From Cytophagales bacterium (lineage in GTDB: Bacteria > Bacteroidota > Bacteroidia > Cytophagales > Spirosomataceae): a DNA stretch of 64,000 bases. A program made the position numbers and the translations under genes. Below, one piece after another: positions 35,999-45,552 of this stretch (position 1 is the first letter of the stretch; the number at the start of each line of letters is the position of its first letter). A model generated the notes under the pieces. It did not search any database. It had not been told where the DNA came from and saw nothing but the letters and a program-made list of their open reading frames with translations. The stretch lies in NCBI GenBank assembly GCA_013298125.1, contig JAAFJP010000018.1:1-64000 (forward strand). Reading direction: 5' to 3'.

Positions 35999-36408
35999 TA
36001 TTTTAGTTCGTCTAAATTGTCAATATAAAAAGAATACTCAAATTGAGTCATGCCAATTTTGGGGTAATACGCTCGGGCGGCAGGGGCAGCTAATAAAATC
36101 AGTTTACCATCGGGAACAAGTTTCTTAGTTTCGGCAATTAATCTTTTGCCAATACCCAAATGTTGAAACGCCACATCAACCGCCAAATCAGATAAATAAG
36201 TTGCCCATGCAAAGTCAGATAATGACCTTGATACGCCCACTAATTTGCCTTCAAAACGTGCTGTGAGCATGATATCGGCATTTTTACACATTTTCTCCAA
36301 CCTATCATTCTCATCAATAGGTCGTCTTTCGCCAAGCGTACTTCTTACCAAAATATCACGAAATTCGGCTACACTTAGATTGGGTTCGGTTTGATATGTT
36401 ATGTTCAT
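35998..36408 (-). CDS. GNAT-family N-acetyltransferase
   Basis: This 136-residue protein is a single GNAT domain. The acetyl-CoA binding motif is VDVAFQHLGIGKRLIAETKK, preceded by strand YLSDLAVD and followed by LILLAAPAARAYYPKIGM. The substrate is unknown. It is the promoter-proximal gene of a two-gene unit with the PNPOx-like protein, transcribed divergently from the MocR regulator. Confidence 0.92.
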   Translation of the reverse strand: MNITYQTEPNLSVAEFRDILVRSTLGERRPIDENDRLEKMCKNADIMLTARFEGKLVGVSRSLSDFAWATYLSDLAVDVAFQHLGIGKRLIAETKKLVPDGKLILLAAPAARAYYPKIGMTQFEYSFYIDNLDELK

Positions 36409-36426
36409 GGTTAAATTATTTAGACT

Positions 36427-36521
36427 CTGTCATCCCGACGTTAGGAGGGAACTGTTTGAATACTTAAATTATCGATTGATGAAAGTAAAATATCAGTTCC
36501 CTCCTAACGTCGGAATGACAG
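36427..36521. repeat. REP-like inverted repeat 'CTGTCATCCCGACGTTAGGAGGGAACTG'
   Basis: The 28-base arms (36427-36454 and 36494-36521) are complementary with one mismatch around a 39-base loop. It sits in the divergent spacer between the GNAT and MocR genes, where it could affect both leaders. Similar 'gtcattccgacg...aggag' palindromes recur in Cytophagales genomes (from memory). Confidence 0.88.
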
Positions 36522-36602
36522 AATTGTACGAATTATGAATACAAATTTATACCTTTACTGGATACTTATATTGCTCCACTTTTATATAATCAAATAGTCC
36601 AG

Positions 36603-38096
36603 ATGGAAATTCCTTTCAAAACACTTCTCGAAATAAAAAAAGATTCATCCTTGCCTATTTATGTACAAATAGCCAACGGAATCAGTCAGAATATTCAAGT
36701 GGGTATTCTGAAAAGGGGAGCGAAACTATTGGGTACTCGCTCAATGGCGGATTTATTGGAAGTTCATAGAAAAACGGTCATTGCAGCTTATGATGAACTT
36801 TTTTCACAAGGTTGGATTGAGATTTTACCACAAAAAGGGACGTTTATTTCTCAAAATTTACCAAATATTAAACCGATTTATTTCTCAGAAAAACCTACTC
36901 TTTCACTAACTGAGAGTTCTTCCCCTGCCCTTCCCAATAATTCAATCATCAAGGTTTCTCCTATTATATCAAAGTTTCGTTTAGCGTTTGACGATGGTCT
37001 GCCAGACGTTCGACTCGCCCCACGTGAAGAATTGGCTCGTTTACATACCCACTATGTAAAATTTGGGGAATCTGCCATTTTTCAATATACACATCCTTAC
37101 GGACATATACGCTTTCGGGAAGTTTTTTCAACTTTTTTGAATGAAACTCGGGGTATGAATATCCAACCCGAAAACATCCTCACAACCCGTGGAAGTCAAA
37201 TGGCTCTTTATTTAATCGGAACAGCCCTTTTTCAGAAAAATGATGAAATAATTGTGGGGGAATTAAACTACCCAACTTTGAATATGACCTTTGAAGCACT
37301 GAGTTTAAAACTAAATAAAATCCCGATTGATGAAGATGGAATTGTGGTGGATGCTATCGAAGACATTTGTGAGAGGAAGAATACGGGCGGCGTACCGCTA
37401 AAGGCTTTGTATCTCACTTCACATCACTATCATCCTACAACCGTCACGCTTACACCCGAACGAAGAATTAAACTTTTAGCTTTGGCTGAAAAATACGGTT
37501 TCTACATCATAGAGGACGATTATGACTATGATTTCCATTACGCCAATCGTCCTGTTTTGCCCTTAGCCAGTGCAGATAGACACGGATTAGTCATTTATTT
37601 AGGCTCGTTTACCAAACGAATCGCCCCAACTTTTAGAGTCGGATACGTAGTAGCAAAACAAGAAATCATTGAAGAATTAGCCAAATATCGCAGAATTATG
37701 GACAGACAAGGTGATACAATTTTGGAGTTAGTACTGGCGAATATGTTAGAAAATGGAACGCTGAAACGCTATACCGCAAAGACTTTAAAAACCTACCGAG
37801 AAAGGCGAGATTTTACCTGTGAATTATTGCAAAATGAATTGGGAGATATTATCAGTTTCAAAGTCCCAGACGGAGGAATGGCTATTTGGGCAAAGTTTGA
37901 TAAGCAATTTCCATTATCAGAACTCTCAAAAAAAGTAGCAAAAAAGGGATTATATTTATCAGATGGTTCAGCCTATGGAGATTTGAATGCTTGCAGAATG
38001 GGCTTTGCTTCAATGAATTTGAAGGAGATTGAGGAGGCGGTTGAGATTTTGAAAAAATGTATTATTCCCCCTTCACATCAAACCGTCCATCCTTGA
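36603..38096 (+). CDS. MocR/PdxR-type GntR-family regulator with aminotransferase domain
   Basis: This 497-residue protein combines an N-terminal GntR winged helix (about 12-80: LPIYVQIANGISQNIQVG, LLGTRSMADLLEVHRKTVIAAYDELFSQGW) with a fold-type I aminotransferase domain (about 120-490). PLP would bind K338 in GSFTKRIAPTFRVGY; IEDDYDYDF and HHYHPTTVTLTPERR are also typical. Such regulators sense PLP or amino compounds. The divergent PNPOx-like and GNAT genes are the likely targets. Its 3' end overlaps the convergent lipoprotein gene by 35 bases. Confidence 0.94.
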   Translation: MEIPFKTLLEIKKDSSLPIYVQIANGISQNIQVGILKRGAKLLGTRSMADLLEVHRKTVIAAYDELFSQGWIEILPQKGTFISQNLPNIKPIYFSEKPTLSLTESSSPALPNNSIIKVSPIISKFRLAFDDGLPDVRLAPREELARLHTHYVKFGESAIFQYTHPYGHIRFREVFSTFLNETRGMNIQPENILTTRGSQMALYLIGTALFQKNDEIIVGELNYPTLNMTFEALSLKLNKIPIDEDGIVVDAIEDICERKNTGGVPLKALYLTSHHYHPTTVTLTPERRIKLLALAEKYGFYIIEDDYDYDFHYANRPVLPLASADRHGLVIYLGSFTKRIAPTFRVGYVVAKQEIIEELAKYRRIMDRQGDTILELVLANMLENGTLKRYTAKTLKTYRERRDFTCELLQNELGDIISFKVPDGGMAIWAKFDKQFPLSELSKKVAKKGLYLSDGSAYGDLNACRMGFASMNLKEIEEAVEILKKCIIPPSHQTVHP

Positions 38097-38622
38097 AACT
38101 AAACGTTTCCGCAGGATTGTCTTTATTCTGAAAGGTAATCTTAAAAGTCCCAGAATAAATCTTTTGAATTGGGTCAAAATGAGTGATAACTATTTCATTT
38201 TCAGCATTTTGAGCAATAGGGTATTGCCCGCAATCTGTCCCTACACAACGCTGATACACACTCGCATAAGGCGTAAATTCAATGGCATTTTTAGGAAAAT
38301 AGGTCATAAACTGATACGTTCCTTCGCCCTTTACTTTATCGACCATCAAACTAATTGATTCACGAGTTTTCTGATTAGTAACGGTCAGTCGCAACGTCTC
38401 GCCTTGCATACGTCCCCACACCACAGGCACGGGTTTGTAGTTTGAAGTTGATTTATATTTCTGAAAAGGAGTCCAAATCAAGTCATTAATTTTCACGCCA
38501 AAAGTCTGTTTCCCGATTTGCGTAGCTTCTGGAAGGTCAGTAGGTTGTACATAATCATTTACCTCACAGCTACTTAGGGCTGCGAAGGCAAAAAATATGA
38601 TGATGTACTTCACGAATTTCAT
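38062..38622 (-). CDS. Lipoprotein, DUF6252/DUF5025-like
   Basis: This 186-residue protein has a lipoprotein signal (FAALSSC, Cys19). Its beta-rich body has the features TFGVKINDLIWTPF, LRLTVTNQ and a C-terminal FSFKDGRFDVKGE, a pattern seen in DUF6252/DUF5025 lipoproteins of Bacteroidota. The function is unknown. It is convergent with the MocR gene, whose last 35 bases it overlaps. Confidence 0.8.
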   Translation of the reverse strand: MKFVKYIIIFFAFAALSSCEVNDYVQPTDLPEATQIGKQTFGVKINDLIWTPFQKYKSTSNYKPVPVVWGRMQGETLRLTVTNQKTRESISLMVDKVKGEGTYQFMTYFPKNAIEFTPYASVYQRCVGTDCGQYPIAQNAENEIVITHFDPIQKIYSGTFKITFQNKDNPAETFSFKDGRFDVKGE

Positions 38623-38877
38623 GTTTTATTGTTCTTTTATCTATGTTTTCTATTTTAACTATGTGTTTGCAAATTATATAATATTTTGAATAAATAGTAT
38701 GATTTTAAGAAAAATTTTATTCTATGGTCAATAAGTATATAGCTGAGATTTTTAATTAATCAAGTCTTTGAAACTAACAGCCAATAGCCAACAGCTCAAT
38801 GCCGATTGCTATTTGAACTATTATTATCACAAATTAGTTATCTATTTCCCTCATAAATGTTTAAAAATGAATTGATT

Positions 38878-39354
38878 ATGCAGAAACTGAATTTGACGAT
38901 TTCACTCGAAAAATATGATAATGAAACCGAACTCACACCCATCGAACAAACACTTTTGAAAGAAGCCCGTAAAGCAACCTACAAATCTTATGCACCCTAC
39001 TCAAAATTCCACGTAGGGGCGGCTGTGTTATTGGACGATGACCAAATAATTACTGCCAATAACCAAGAAAATGCCGCTTTCCCGTCGGGTTCGTGTGCGG
39101 AGCAATCAGCCATTTTTTGGATTGGGGCAAATCACCCAGACCGTAAAATTAAAGCCATTGCTGTTATTGCCCGTCCAGGTTCAGGAGATGATTTTAGGGG
39201 CGTTCCTCCTTGTGGGGCGTGTCGTCAGGCGATGTTAGAATACGAAAACCGCCAAAACGAACCCATTAGACTAATCATGTTAAACTCTGATAATCAAATA
39301 CTTATAACCGAATCAATCGGAGATTTATTGCCTTTGAAATTTAATGAATTTTGA
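38878..39354 (+). CDS. cdd: Cytidine deaminase
   Basis: This 158-residue protein starts at the ATG at 38878; an ATG at 38857 would add seven residues. The zinc site is formed by the CAEQSA motif (Cys-Ala-Glu, catalytic Glu) and PPCGACRQ. KSYAPYSKFHVGAAVL is the family N-terminal signature. It deaminates cytidine and deoxycytidine in pyrimidine salvage. It is apparently a single-gene unit; the 255-base spacer upstream (38623-38877) holds only AT-rich sequence and a short iterated-word stretch near 38785. Confidence 0.94.
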   Translation: MQKLNLTISLEKYDNETELTPIEQTLLKEARKATYKSYAPYSKFHVGAAVLLDDDQIITANNQENAAFPSGSCAEQSAIFWIGANHPDRKIKAIAVIARPGSGDDFRGVPPCGACRQAMLEYENRQNEPIRLIMLNSDNQILITESIGDLLPLKFNEF

Positions 39355-39430
39355 AGAGCCTTATTTCTAAAAACTTTTATGGAATCTTACCTTGATTTGC
39401 ATCATTACAGAAAACGTAAACGATACAACC

Positions 39431-40522
39431 ATGAAAACAAGTTTCCAAATCAGTATTCCTACGCCTTGCCATGAGCGTTGGGAGGAATTTATGCCCACAT
39501 CCACAGGAGGATTTTGTGGCTCTTGTCAGAAAAATGTCATTGATTTTAGTGGAATGTCCGAGAGTCAATTAGTGGCTTATTTCAGAGACTTACCCACTGA
39601 TAATCAGCACCTTTGCGGACGTTTCAGAGATGACCAATTACAGAAAAATTATGACATTAACTCATGGTTTCCTGATTGGAATATTTCTGACAAAACCCTC
39701 AATTATGAAGTACCCATTACGCAATTTAGAACCTCCTCAAATACGATTTCATTACCTTTAATTCGTAAAATGAAAATGGTCAGAAATATAACGATGGCGG
39801 TGCTGACACTTGCTTTTGCAGAATCTTACGGGCAACAAAAACAGATTTCTGGGCAAGTAGTAGATAACGAAGGACAACCTTTGCCAGGGGTCAGCATTTC
39901 GATAAAAAATACTACAAAAGGAATTGCTACGGATGTGAATGGAAAGTATAACTTAGCCGTTGAAGAGAAGGATATTTTGGTATTTAGTTTTGTGGGATTT
40001 GAACGTAATGAATTGAAAACTAAGGAGATAAAGCCTGTAGTGGCGATGAAAGAGGCTGTGCAAGGTTTGATGGAAGTGGTGGTTGTTGGTGATGCAAGAA
40101 CAATGAAAAAAGGAATGTTTGCAGGTACATCAGTTTTAAGATGGAACACTTTTGACTTCTATGACCCAAACTTCCAAAAATGCACCACCCAAATCAAAGC
40201 ATTGGGCAATCCAACGGTTACGAATGAAGTGATTATTGTTCCTGAAATTAATCCAAAGACGGTTTTTAAAAATTCAGAAGAGAAGAATTTGGCTGAAAAT
40301 TGGTACGCTGAAAACGCTTTTCAGGAAGTGGAATCTGTACAAGTTTATGATTTATCAGGACGAGTTTTTGAGACTGATTTTTATAAAATAAATGATGGAA
40401 AAATTAGTGTGAATCTCAAAAATGTGCCTTCGGGTATGTGTATCGTGCGTGTTACATATGTGAATGAGCGGAGTTTGGAAGGGACGGAAAATTCGGCAGT
40501 GCGGGTGTTGGTGGATAATTAA
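39431..40522 (+). CDS. Carboxypeptidase-regulatory-like protein with Cys-rich N-terminus
   Basis: The start is taken at the ATG at 39431 (363 residues). Residues ~10-65 form a cytoplasmic Cys-rich segment (PTPCHERW...GGFCGSCQKNVIDFSGMS) common in Bacteroidota TonB-related proteins. A transmembrane segment follows (about 118-135, MAVLTLAFAESYG). A CarboxypepD_reg-like domain follows (ISGQVVDNEGQPLPGVSISIKNTTKGIATDVNGKY...VFSFVGFE). The C-terminal region has VQVYDLSGRVFETDF, resembling a sorting-like beta domain. The role is unknown; an envelope protein with a cytoplasmic sensing end is plausible. Confidence 0.82.
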   Translation: MKTSFQISIPTPCHERWEEFMPTSTGGFCGSCQKNVIDFSGMSESQLVAYFRDLPTDNQHLCGRFRDDQLQKNYDINSWFPDWNISDKTLNYEVPITQFRTSSNTISLPLIRKMKMVRNITMAVLTLAFAESYGQQKQISGQVVDNEGQPLPGVSISIKNTTKGIATDVNGKYNLAVEEKDILVFSFVGFERNELKTKEIKPVVAMKEAVQGLMEVVVVGDARTMKKGMFAGTSVLRWNTFDFYDPNFQKCTTQIKALGNPTVTNEVIIVPEINPKTVFKNSEEKNLAENWYAENAFQEVESVQVYDLSGRVFETDFYKINDGKISVNLKNVPSGMCIVRVTYVNERSLEGTENSAVRVLVDN

Positions 40523-40527
40523 ATAAT

Positions 40528-40592
40528 ATGTAGGGGCGTATCGCATACGCCCTCTTACATCCGATGAGGGCGTATGCGATACGCCCCTACAT
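40528..40592. repeat. REP-like palindrome with perfect 27-bp arms
   Basis: Bases 40528-40554 (ATGTAGGGGCGTATCGCATA...) are the exact complement of 40566-40592, with an 11-base loop. It lies between two convergent genes, so it may also work as a transcription barrier. Confidence 0.93.
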
Positions 40593-40619
40593 ATCTAAAT
40601 CATATAAAGACAAATACTT

Positions 40620-41048
40620 TCACTTCAACAAATAATCATTCAACGTATTCCCTGATTTTGGATTTTGAGAAGTTCTACTGATATTCAATATAGTTTCTGA
40701 GGCTGAATTTACGGTAAATTCTATCGTCCCTGTGGTGGTGGTAGGAATGGGATTTAGGTTTTTCAAAACCAATTTTGTATCGTTTTGTAGCTCCCATGTG
40801 CCTGTGAAACTGTTACCGTCTAATTCTGTGAGGGTGACGGCGGTGGCACTACTCAAATCTAATTTGAATTGTGAATATCCTGCCTTGGTGTTGCCTGTTG
40901 CCCCTTTTGTATAGACCAATGTCCCTGATTCCTTGACGGTTTCTGGTGTCCAGACTTTCTTGATTTTGGTTGAAAGTGGGACGATTTCTTCTTTTTTCCC
41001 GCATGAGAAAATGGCGAAGATGAGGGTGAGTAATATAATATTTTTCAT
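40620..41048 (-). CDS. Small lipoprotein of unknown function
   Basis: This 142-residue protein has a lipoprotein signal (IFAIFSC, Cys16) followed by a lipocalin-like series of beta strands (FKLDLSSATAVTLTEL, GTWELQNDTKLVLKNL, GTIEFTVNSASETILNI). The fold guess rests on strand pattern only. It is 17 bases downstream of the M64 peptidase gene and probably in the same operon. Confidence 0.8.
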   Translation of the reverse strand: MKNIILLTLIFAIFSCGKKEEIVPLSTKIKKVWTPETVKESGTLVYTKGATGNTKAGYSQFKLDLSSATAVTLTELDGNSFTGTWELQNDTKLVLKNLNPIPTTTTGTIEFTVNSASETILNISRTSQNPKSGNTLNDYLLK

Positions 41049-41065
41049 GATTTTTTGTTTAAAAA

Positions 41066-43438
41066 TTAATTCTTAACCACCTTCCTCACCAAAACCTTCT
41101 CCCCCTGCAACACCCGCAACAGATACGCTCCCGCAGGGAAGTTTTGTAAATTGACATTAGTTTTTTCTTCGGTAATTTCTCTTTGTAATAACGCTCTGCC
41201 CTGAATATCAATGAGTTCCAAATTGGTATTGCCCTTGACTACCTTTTCGAGCGTTATGGTGATGGACTGTTCTGTTGGGTTTGGAAATACCTCCACGCCA
41301 TCATACACTGGTTCATTGCCCAACACTGCCGTAACGGTAATTTTAAGGGCATCAGTATTGACGATTCCTTCTCCACAAACATTATTGACAGACGATATTT
41401 TGTACTCTGTTGTCTGATTGGGCGATAATTTTATGGTCGGATTTAAGTCGCTGAAATCAAAACTTTGACCGTCTGAAATTTTTATTTTTTGAGGAACATC
41501 ACCCGTCAAAAGTAATTTTACTTCTGCCATCAGATATTGTTGGAGGGTGATCTCTTTATCTACAAATTTGGCGGTTGGTAAGGGTTTGATAGTCAATGCA
41601 GTAGCACTTGCTGCACTTGTTACGGCTGGATTACTCGTTACAACCCTGACCTTAAAACCTGTGCCTGATGCAGAGGTATTCGGAATAGTGGCTTTGAGAA
41701 CATTATTATCAAGCGTGGTAGTAACATCTTTAAAGTTATTACCTTGATTATCAGATAATTGAATGGTGCTGACATTGCCACTTTGTAAAGTTCCGTTGGT
41801 AGTCAAAGTCAAACTTATTTGTCCATTTATACAAACCGTTTGTGGCGTAACCTCCGAAACCGTCAAGGCGAAGGCATCAATTTTTACGTTGGTAGTGTTG
41901 GAATTTGCACAGTCTCCACGCTTTGCCGTAACGGTATATACGCCCGCATTCGTGAGTCTTGCATTGGTGATGGTTGGATTTTGAGCCGTTGAAGAAAATC
42001 CGCCACTGCCTTTCCACTCATACGAATCACCGCCCGAAGCCGTTAATTCAATGGTTTGATATTCGATGTAAGGTCCTTTGTTGGTGGCAGTTGCCGTTGG
42101 ACTTGCCGTTACCGAAACGCTCAAAGCATTACTGACTGGCACACCGACAATATCACAGGTAGCGGTGTAACTCGCTGTTATAGAGGGTTTTGCGACAATT
42201 GAAGTGCCTTTTAAGCCATTGCTCCACGTAACGACTCCACCCGCACAACTCTTGGAAGACAGCGTAACGGAGTCGCCCGAACAGATGCTTAATTTATTGG
42301 CTGAGATGGTAAATGGCTCAACCGTAACAGCCCCACGAGATAAATTCCATTGAACCTTGAAAGGCGTGATTTTACGAACTGTACTTCTACTAATAGCGGT
42401 ACTGTCATAAACGGTAGCTACCAATGTTCCAGAGGTATTAGGCATACTGGCAGCATTCATTTGGAATTGTTCTTTGGTCGAAATACTTTTTCCATCCAAA
42501 AACCACTCTACCTGTAAAGAATTAGGATTGGGTTTCAATAAATTCAACTTAAAAGTGGTCGCAGTTGCCGTAAGTTGTACGTTGTTAGTCGTGGGCAATT
42601 GACTCTCGACGGGCGTGATTAGTTTTAGGATTTTTTCTACGAAACTTTCTCTACAAACGCTACAAAATTCTTTATTCAAGAACTCCATTCTACAAGTTCC
42701 ATTGGAAGGTTTTGCCACCGCTTGCCCTGGGGCAGTATGGTCAAAAATGCCGATTCCAGGCGTATTAAGCCAGTTTTTCCAACGAATGGTAGCAGGATTT
42801 TTATCAAAAGTCATATTGTCCACTTCACGACCTCCACCAGGCCAATATTCATCCGCTAAATTTGGAAAAGAATGCCCTAACTCATGTACTCCAATTTCAT
42901 TTGAAGAAGCATTAAGCGAGAAAGTTGCGGCAAAGCCTCCTGCACCCCCGTACCAAGACGTATTAACCATGACAAATACAATGTCATACGAAGGAAAATT
43001 GGTTGCCAGCACATTCGTTAGATTTGTTGATTTACTATAAGTCAAAAGCCTATGAATTTTGCCAGTATCAAAAGACGAACCAAAAAAAGTATTTTTTGTC
43101 TCAATGGGTTGCGTACTGTTTGGGCTTTCATCATTGGCAGTTCCAGGATGTGTAGCCCCACTTTCTACGGATGGCACTGCAACCGTATAAACACTAAAAT
43201 AGGGCTTATACTTATCAAAAGGAGGTTTTTTGAATAAATAATCAATAAAAGCTGAGGCATCCGTTTTGAATTTTGGTAACTCCGCAGCGGTATATCCATC
43301 GGGAAGAATCACGACATTTACACGGCGTTTGATAGCCCCCGTTTTGACAATGGTATCGACAGGGAACTTAAAACTTTGAGCTTCGATACCTATCGAAGTC
43401 GCCATTAAAAGGAGGAGGAATAATAGTTGTTTTTTCAT
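41066..43438 (-). CDS. Secreted M64-family metallopeptidase with T9SS sorting domain
   Basis: This 790-residue protein has a signal peptide (1-21) and an M64 (IgA-peptidase-like) catalytic domain (about 25-275) with the zinc motif HELGHSFPNLADEYW (H185, E186, H189). Several Ig/PKD-like domains follow (about 370-690). A C-terminal type A T9SS sorting domain (VEVFPNPTEQSITI...AYLLRVLQGEKVLVRKVVKN) marks it for outer-membrane secretion. It overlaps the upstream lipoprotein gene by four bases (ATGA). It is probably an extracellular or surface protease. Confidence 0.93.
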   Translation of the reverse strand: MKKQLLFLLLLMATSIGIEAQSFKFPVDTIVKTGAIKRRVNVVILPDGYTAAELPKFKTDASAFIDYLFKKPPFDKYKPYFSVYTVAVPSVESGATHPGTANDESPNSTQPIETKNTFFGSSFDTGKIHRLLTYSKSTNLTNVLATNFPSYDIVFVMVNTSWYGGAGGFAATFSLNASSNEIGVHELGHSFPNLADEYWPGGGREVDNMTFDKNPATIRWKNWLNTPGIGIFDHTAPGQAVAKPSNGTCRMEFLNKEFCSVCRESFVEKILKLITPVESQLPTTNNVQLTATATTFKLNLLKPNPNSLQVEWFLDGKSISTKEQFQMNAASMPNTSGTLVATVYDSTAISRSTVRKITPFKVQWNLSRGAVTVEPFTISANKLSICSGDSVTLSSKSCAGGVVTWSNGLKGTSIVAKPSITASYTATCDIVGVPVSNALSVSVTASPTATATNKGPYIEYQTIELTASGGDSYEWKGSGGFSSTAQNPTITNARLTNAGVYTVTAKRGDCANSNTTNVKIDAFALTVSEVTPQTVCINGQISLTLTTNGTLQSGNVSTIQLSDNQGNNFKDVTTTLDNNVLKATIPNTSASGTGFKVRVVTSNPAVTSAASATALTIKPLPTAKFVDKEITLQQYLMAEVKLLLTGDVPQKIKISDGQSFDFSDLNPTIKLSPNQTTEYKISSVNNVCGEGIVNTDALKITVTAVLGNEPVYDGVEVFPNPTEQSITITLEKVVKGNTNLELIDIQGRALLQREITEEKTNVNLQNFPAGAYLLRVLQGEKVLVRKVVKN

Positions 43439-43917
43439 GGTTTCAACGAGATATTAAATATTTTGGTACTCTTCTTATCGGTATCAATTCTATACAATTC
43501 AAGGCTCTTGTGTTTGGCATTTTGTTGGAACTTCACATTGAGCATACCTTCCTGATTTTCAAGGTTTTTGCGTTCAATTTTTCCACTTTTTTCATCCATT
43601 AATTCTACCGAACGATTGATAGGATAATCAGCCAACCATTCATCAATTGTTTCGTCACTATCACCCTTCAAAACCACTTTTACTTTAATTTCGGAGGTAG
43701 TCTGTATCATGTTCGGACGCATTTCTCCTACGCCCAGAATGGCATTACTCATCACGACATTATCAGTCTCCCCGACATTCATGATTTTGAAATCCAAGAA
43801 CACAATCAGCGGACTATTTTTCTGATAATTAGCCAAATTATGGATTTTGAGCGTGTTTGTACTTGCACAGCTACACATAAGGACGACACACATTGCGTAT
43901 ATGAGGGTATTTTTCAT
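43435..43917 (-). CDS. Lipoprotein upstream of the M64 peptidase
   Basis: This 160-residue protein has a lipoprotein signal (VVLMCSC, Cys17 within CSCAS) and a beta-rich body (LIVFLDFKIMNVGETDNVVM, SEIKVKVVLKGDSDE). No family is recognised. Its stop overlaps the M64 start (ATGA), so the two are translationally coupled and may act together in the envelope. It is the first gene of a three-gene unit. Confidence 0.8.
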   Translation of the reverse strand: MKNTLIYAMCVVLMCSCASTNTLKIHNLANYQKNSPLIVFLDFKIMNVGETDNVVMSNAILGVGEMRPNMIQTTSEIKVKVVLKGDSDETIDEWLADYPINRSVELMDEKSGKIERKNLENQEGMLNVKFQQNAKHKSLELYRIDTDKKSTKIFNISLKP

Positions 43918-44076
43918 TTGGTTTTTTTAATTAGATGATTGTTGGAATTTAAACGACATTTATCTTCGTATTCCAAGCGTAAATTACCACAAAAACATCA
44001 AAAGTATTGATTACAAAAACTATTGTTATCTTTTGAATCTTTTGTGGTAAAAGAAAACAAGCTCGACTATTTATTA

Positions 44077-44463
44077 CTACTTTTCGTTCTTTTTAAACGC
44101 AAAATAAACACAAGCAAAACCCACCAAAAGCGTAAAAGAATAGTCCACCCAGAAGTAAGTATTGGCAGGAATATGGACTACGTAAACGTCATAAAGCCCT
44201 TTCAAAACATTGCCAATCAAGATAAAAGCCATTCCCAAAAGAATATTCCGAATACTCTGACTATCAGTTGAATTTCGAGAGAGTAAAAGAATAATACTCA
44301 TTCCAATATCAGCAATTCCTAAATATTGGAGGATAAGAATGTGGTGTTTATCGGGGGCAGTGATACCAAAGTTTGCCAAAGAACCCGAAGGAGTAAAAAG
44401 TAGCATCCCGCCTGTGACAAAGCCATAGATGGCGAGGGCAATTAGGAAATATGATGTTTTCAT
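44077..44463 (-). CDS. Small four-helix membrane protein
   Basis: This 128-residue protein has four predicted transmembrane helices (about 4-24, 42-60, 70-90, 104-122). It shares the pattern MKTxxF...LA.FGI and overall length with the next gene upstream (44563-44967), so the two look like paralogues. The function is unknown. It is the last of three same-strand genes headed by a LuxR-type regulator. Confidence 0.8.
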   Translation of the reverse strand: MKTSYFLIALAIYGFVTGGMLLFTPSGSLANFGITAPDKHHILILQYLGIADIGMSIILLLSRNSTDSQSIRNILLGMAFILIGNVLKGLYDVYVVHIPANTYFWVDYSFTLLVGFACVYFAFKKNEK

Positions 44464-44562
44464 TTTGATTCGTGTTTTTTGATAATATGATTAATTGTCA
44501 GAACACGATTATAGGATTTATAGAATTGATAAGATTTTCATTTCCAATCCTATTTAATCAAA

Positions 44563-44967
44563 TCAATCCTGCAATCGTGTTTTGATTACCGACTCCTTCC
44601 CCCTAAAATAAATAGCCCCAATCGCAATCGCCAACCAAATGGCTTCGTCTAAATACATGGTAGAATAGGCTTTTATACCACGAAAATTCAAATCAACTTG
44701 CTGAACGCAGATGGCAAATAACGTAATGAAGACAGTGGCTAATAACCATCCTCGGCGGGTTTCTCTATCAGTTGAACGATAAGCCACATAGCCAAGATAA
44801 GCGGCAAATAGTTGATACCCCCCCAAGAAATTTACCAAGGAATGTTCTTCGGGGACGCTTGGCGAAATGCCAAAATACGCCAAGGAAAAATCAGGGAAGA
44901 AGATGTTGGGTAAAGCCAAGATTGTGCTGTACACCACGACAATCAGGATAAATGTGTTGGTTTTCAT
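44563..44967 (-). CDS. Small four-helix membrane protein, paralogue of its neighbour
   Basis: This 134-residue protein has four hydrophobic segments (about 5-22, 45-65, 75-93, 105-124). The N-terminal pattern MKTNTFILIVVVYS...LAYFGISPS parallels the 44077-44463 product. No family is assigned. The upstream HTH gene may control it. Confidence 0.8.
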   Translation of the reverse strand: MKTNTFILIVVVYSTILALPNIFFPDFSLAYFGISPSVPEEHSLVNFLGGYQLFAAYLGYVAYRSTDRETRRGWLLATVFITLFAICVQQVDLNFRGIKAYSTMYLDEAIWLAIAIGAIYFRGKESVIKTRLQD

Positions 44968-45080
44968 TTTTTTGAAATTATTGGTTTGAAAAGATAAATT
45001 GGCGGTTATTGATTAGTCGTAATTTTTTTGGAATACATCGTCATCAAGCTGATAGCTAACAGCCAACTGCCAATAGCTAC

Positions 45081-45299
45081 TTAAATCCAATTATTTTTAA
45101 TCGCAATTTTTATTAATCCAATAGAATTTCTGACACCGAATTTCTTAATCATATTTCTCCGATGCGTTTCAATAGTTGCCATCGTTACCGACAGTTTTTC
45201 TGCCATTTCCTGAGTGGTATGTTCATCCGAAATCAGTTTAAGAATTTCAGCCTCACGATTGGTCAGTTGGATATTTTTAGTATCATCAAAGTTCGACAT
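45081..45299 (-). CDS. Stand-alone LuxR-type HTH regulator
   Basis: This 72-residue protein (start at the ATG at 45299; another ATG at 45317 adds six residues) consists of a LuxR/GerE HTH alone: LTNREAEILKLISDEHTTQEMAEKLSVTMATIETHRRNMIKKFGVRNSIGLI. There is no receiver domain. It is most similar in pattern to the DNA-binding halves of NarL-type regulators, which are abundant just downstream. The likely targets are the two adjacent membrane-protein genes. Confidence 0.88.
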   Translation of the reverse strand: MSNFDDTKNIQLTNREAEILKLISDEHTTQEMAEKLSVTMATIETHRRNMIKKFGVRNSIGLIKIAIKNNWI

Positions 45300-45378
45300 A
45301 TAATTAAGGCTTGTCAATCATAGAATTCTATGAAATTTTAGGTAATTGACTGGTTTATAGGTGTTTGTATTTAACTTT

Positions 45379-45535
45379 CCTCCCTTGATTGATTTCCCGA
45401 CCAGACATCGTATAAAAGTAATTGAGTGAATATTTTCACTTACCAATAAATTCGTAAGTACCTGATAGTCAAACACTAACCTATTCGAAACATTGCTTTC
45501 GCACTATGTCTGGTCGGGAGACCAGCCAAGGGAGG
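45379..45535. repeat. Large interrupted inverted repeat downstream of the first cassette
   Basis: CCTCCCTTG (45379-45387) and TTCCCGACCAGACAT (45394-45408) pair with ATGTCTGGTCGGGAG (45506-45520) and CAAGGGAGG (45527-45535). The arms are separated by about 97 bases. It lies between the HTH gene and the 3' end of the GIGT gene of cassette A. Confidence 0.8.
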
Positions 45536-45552
45536 GATTGATAATCAATACA

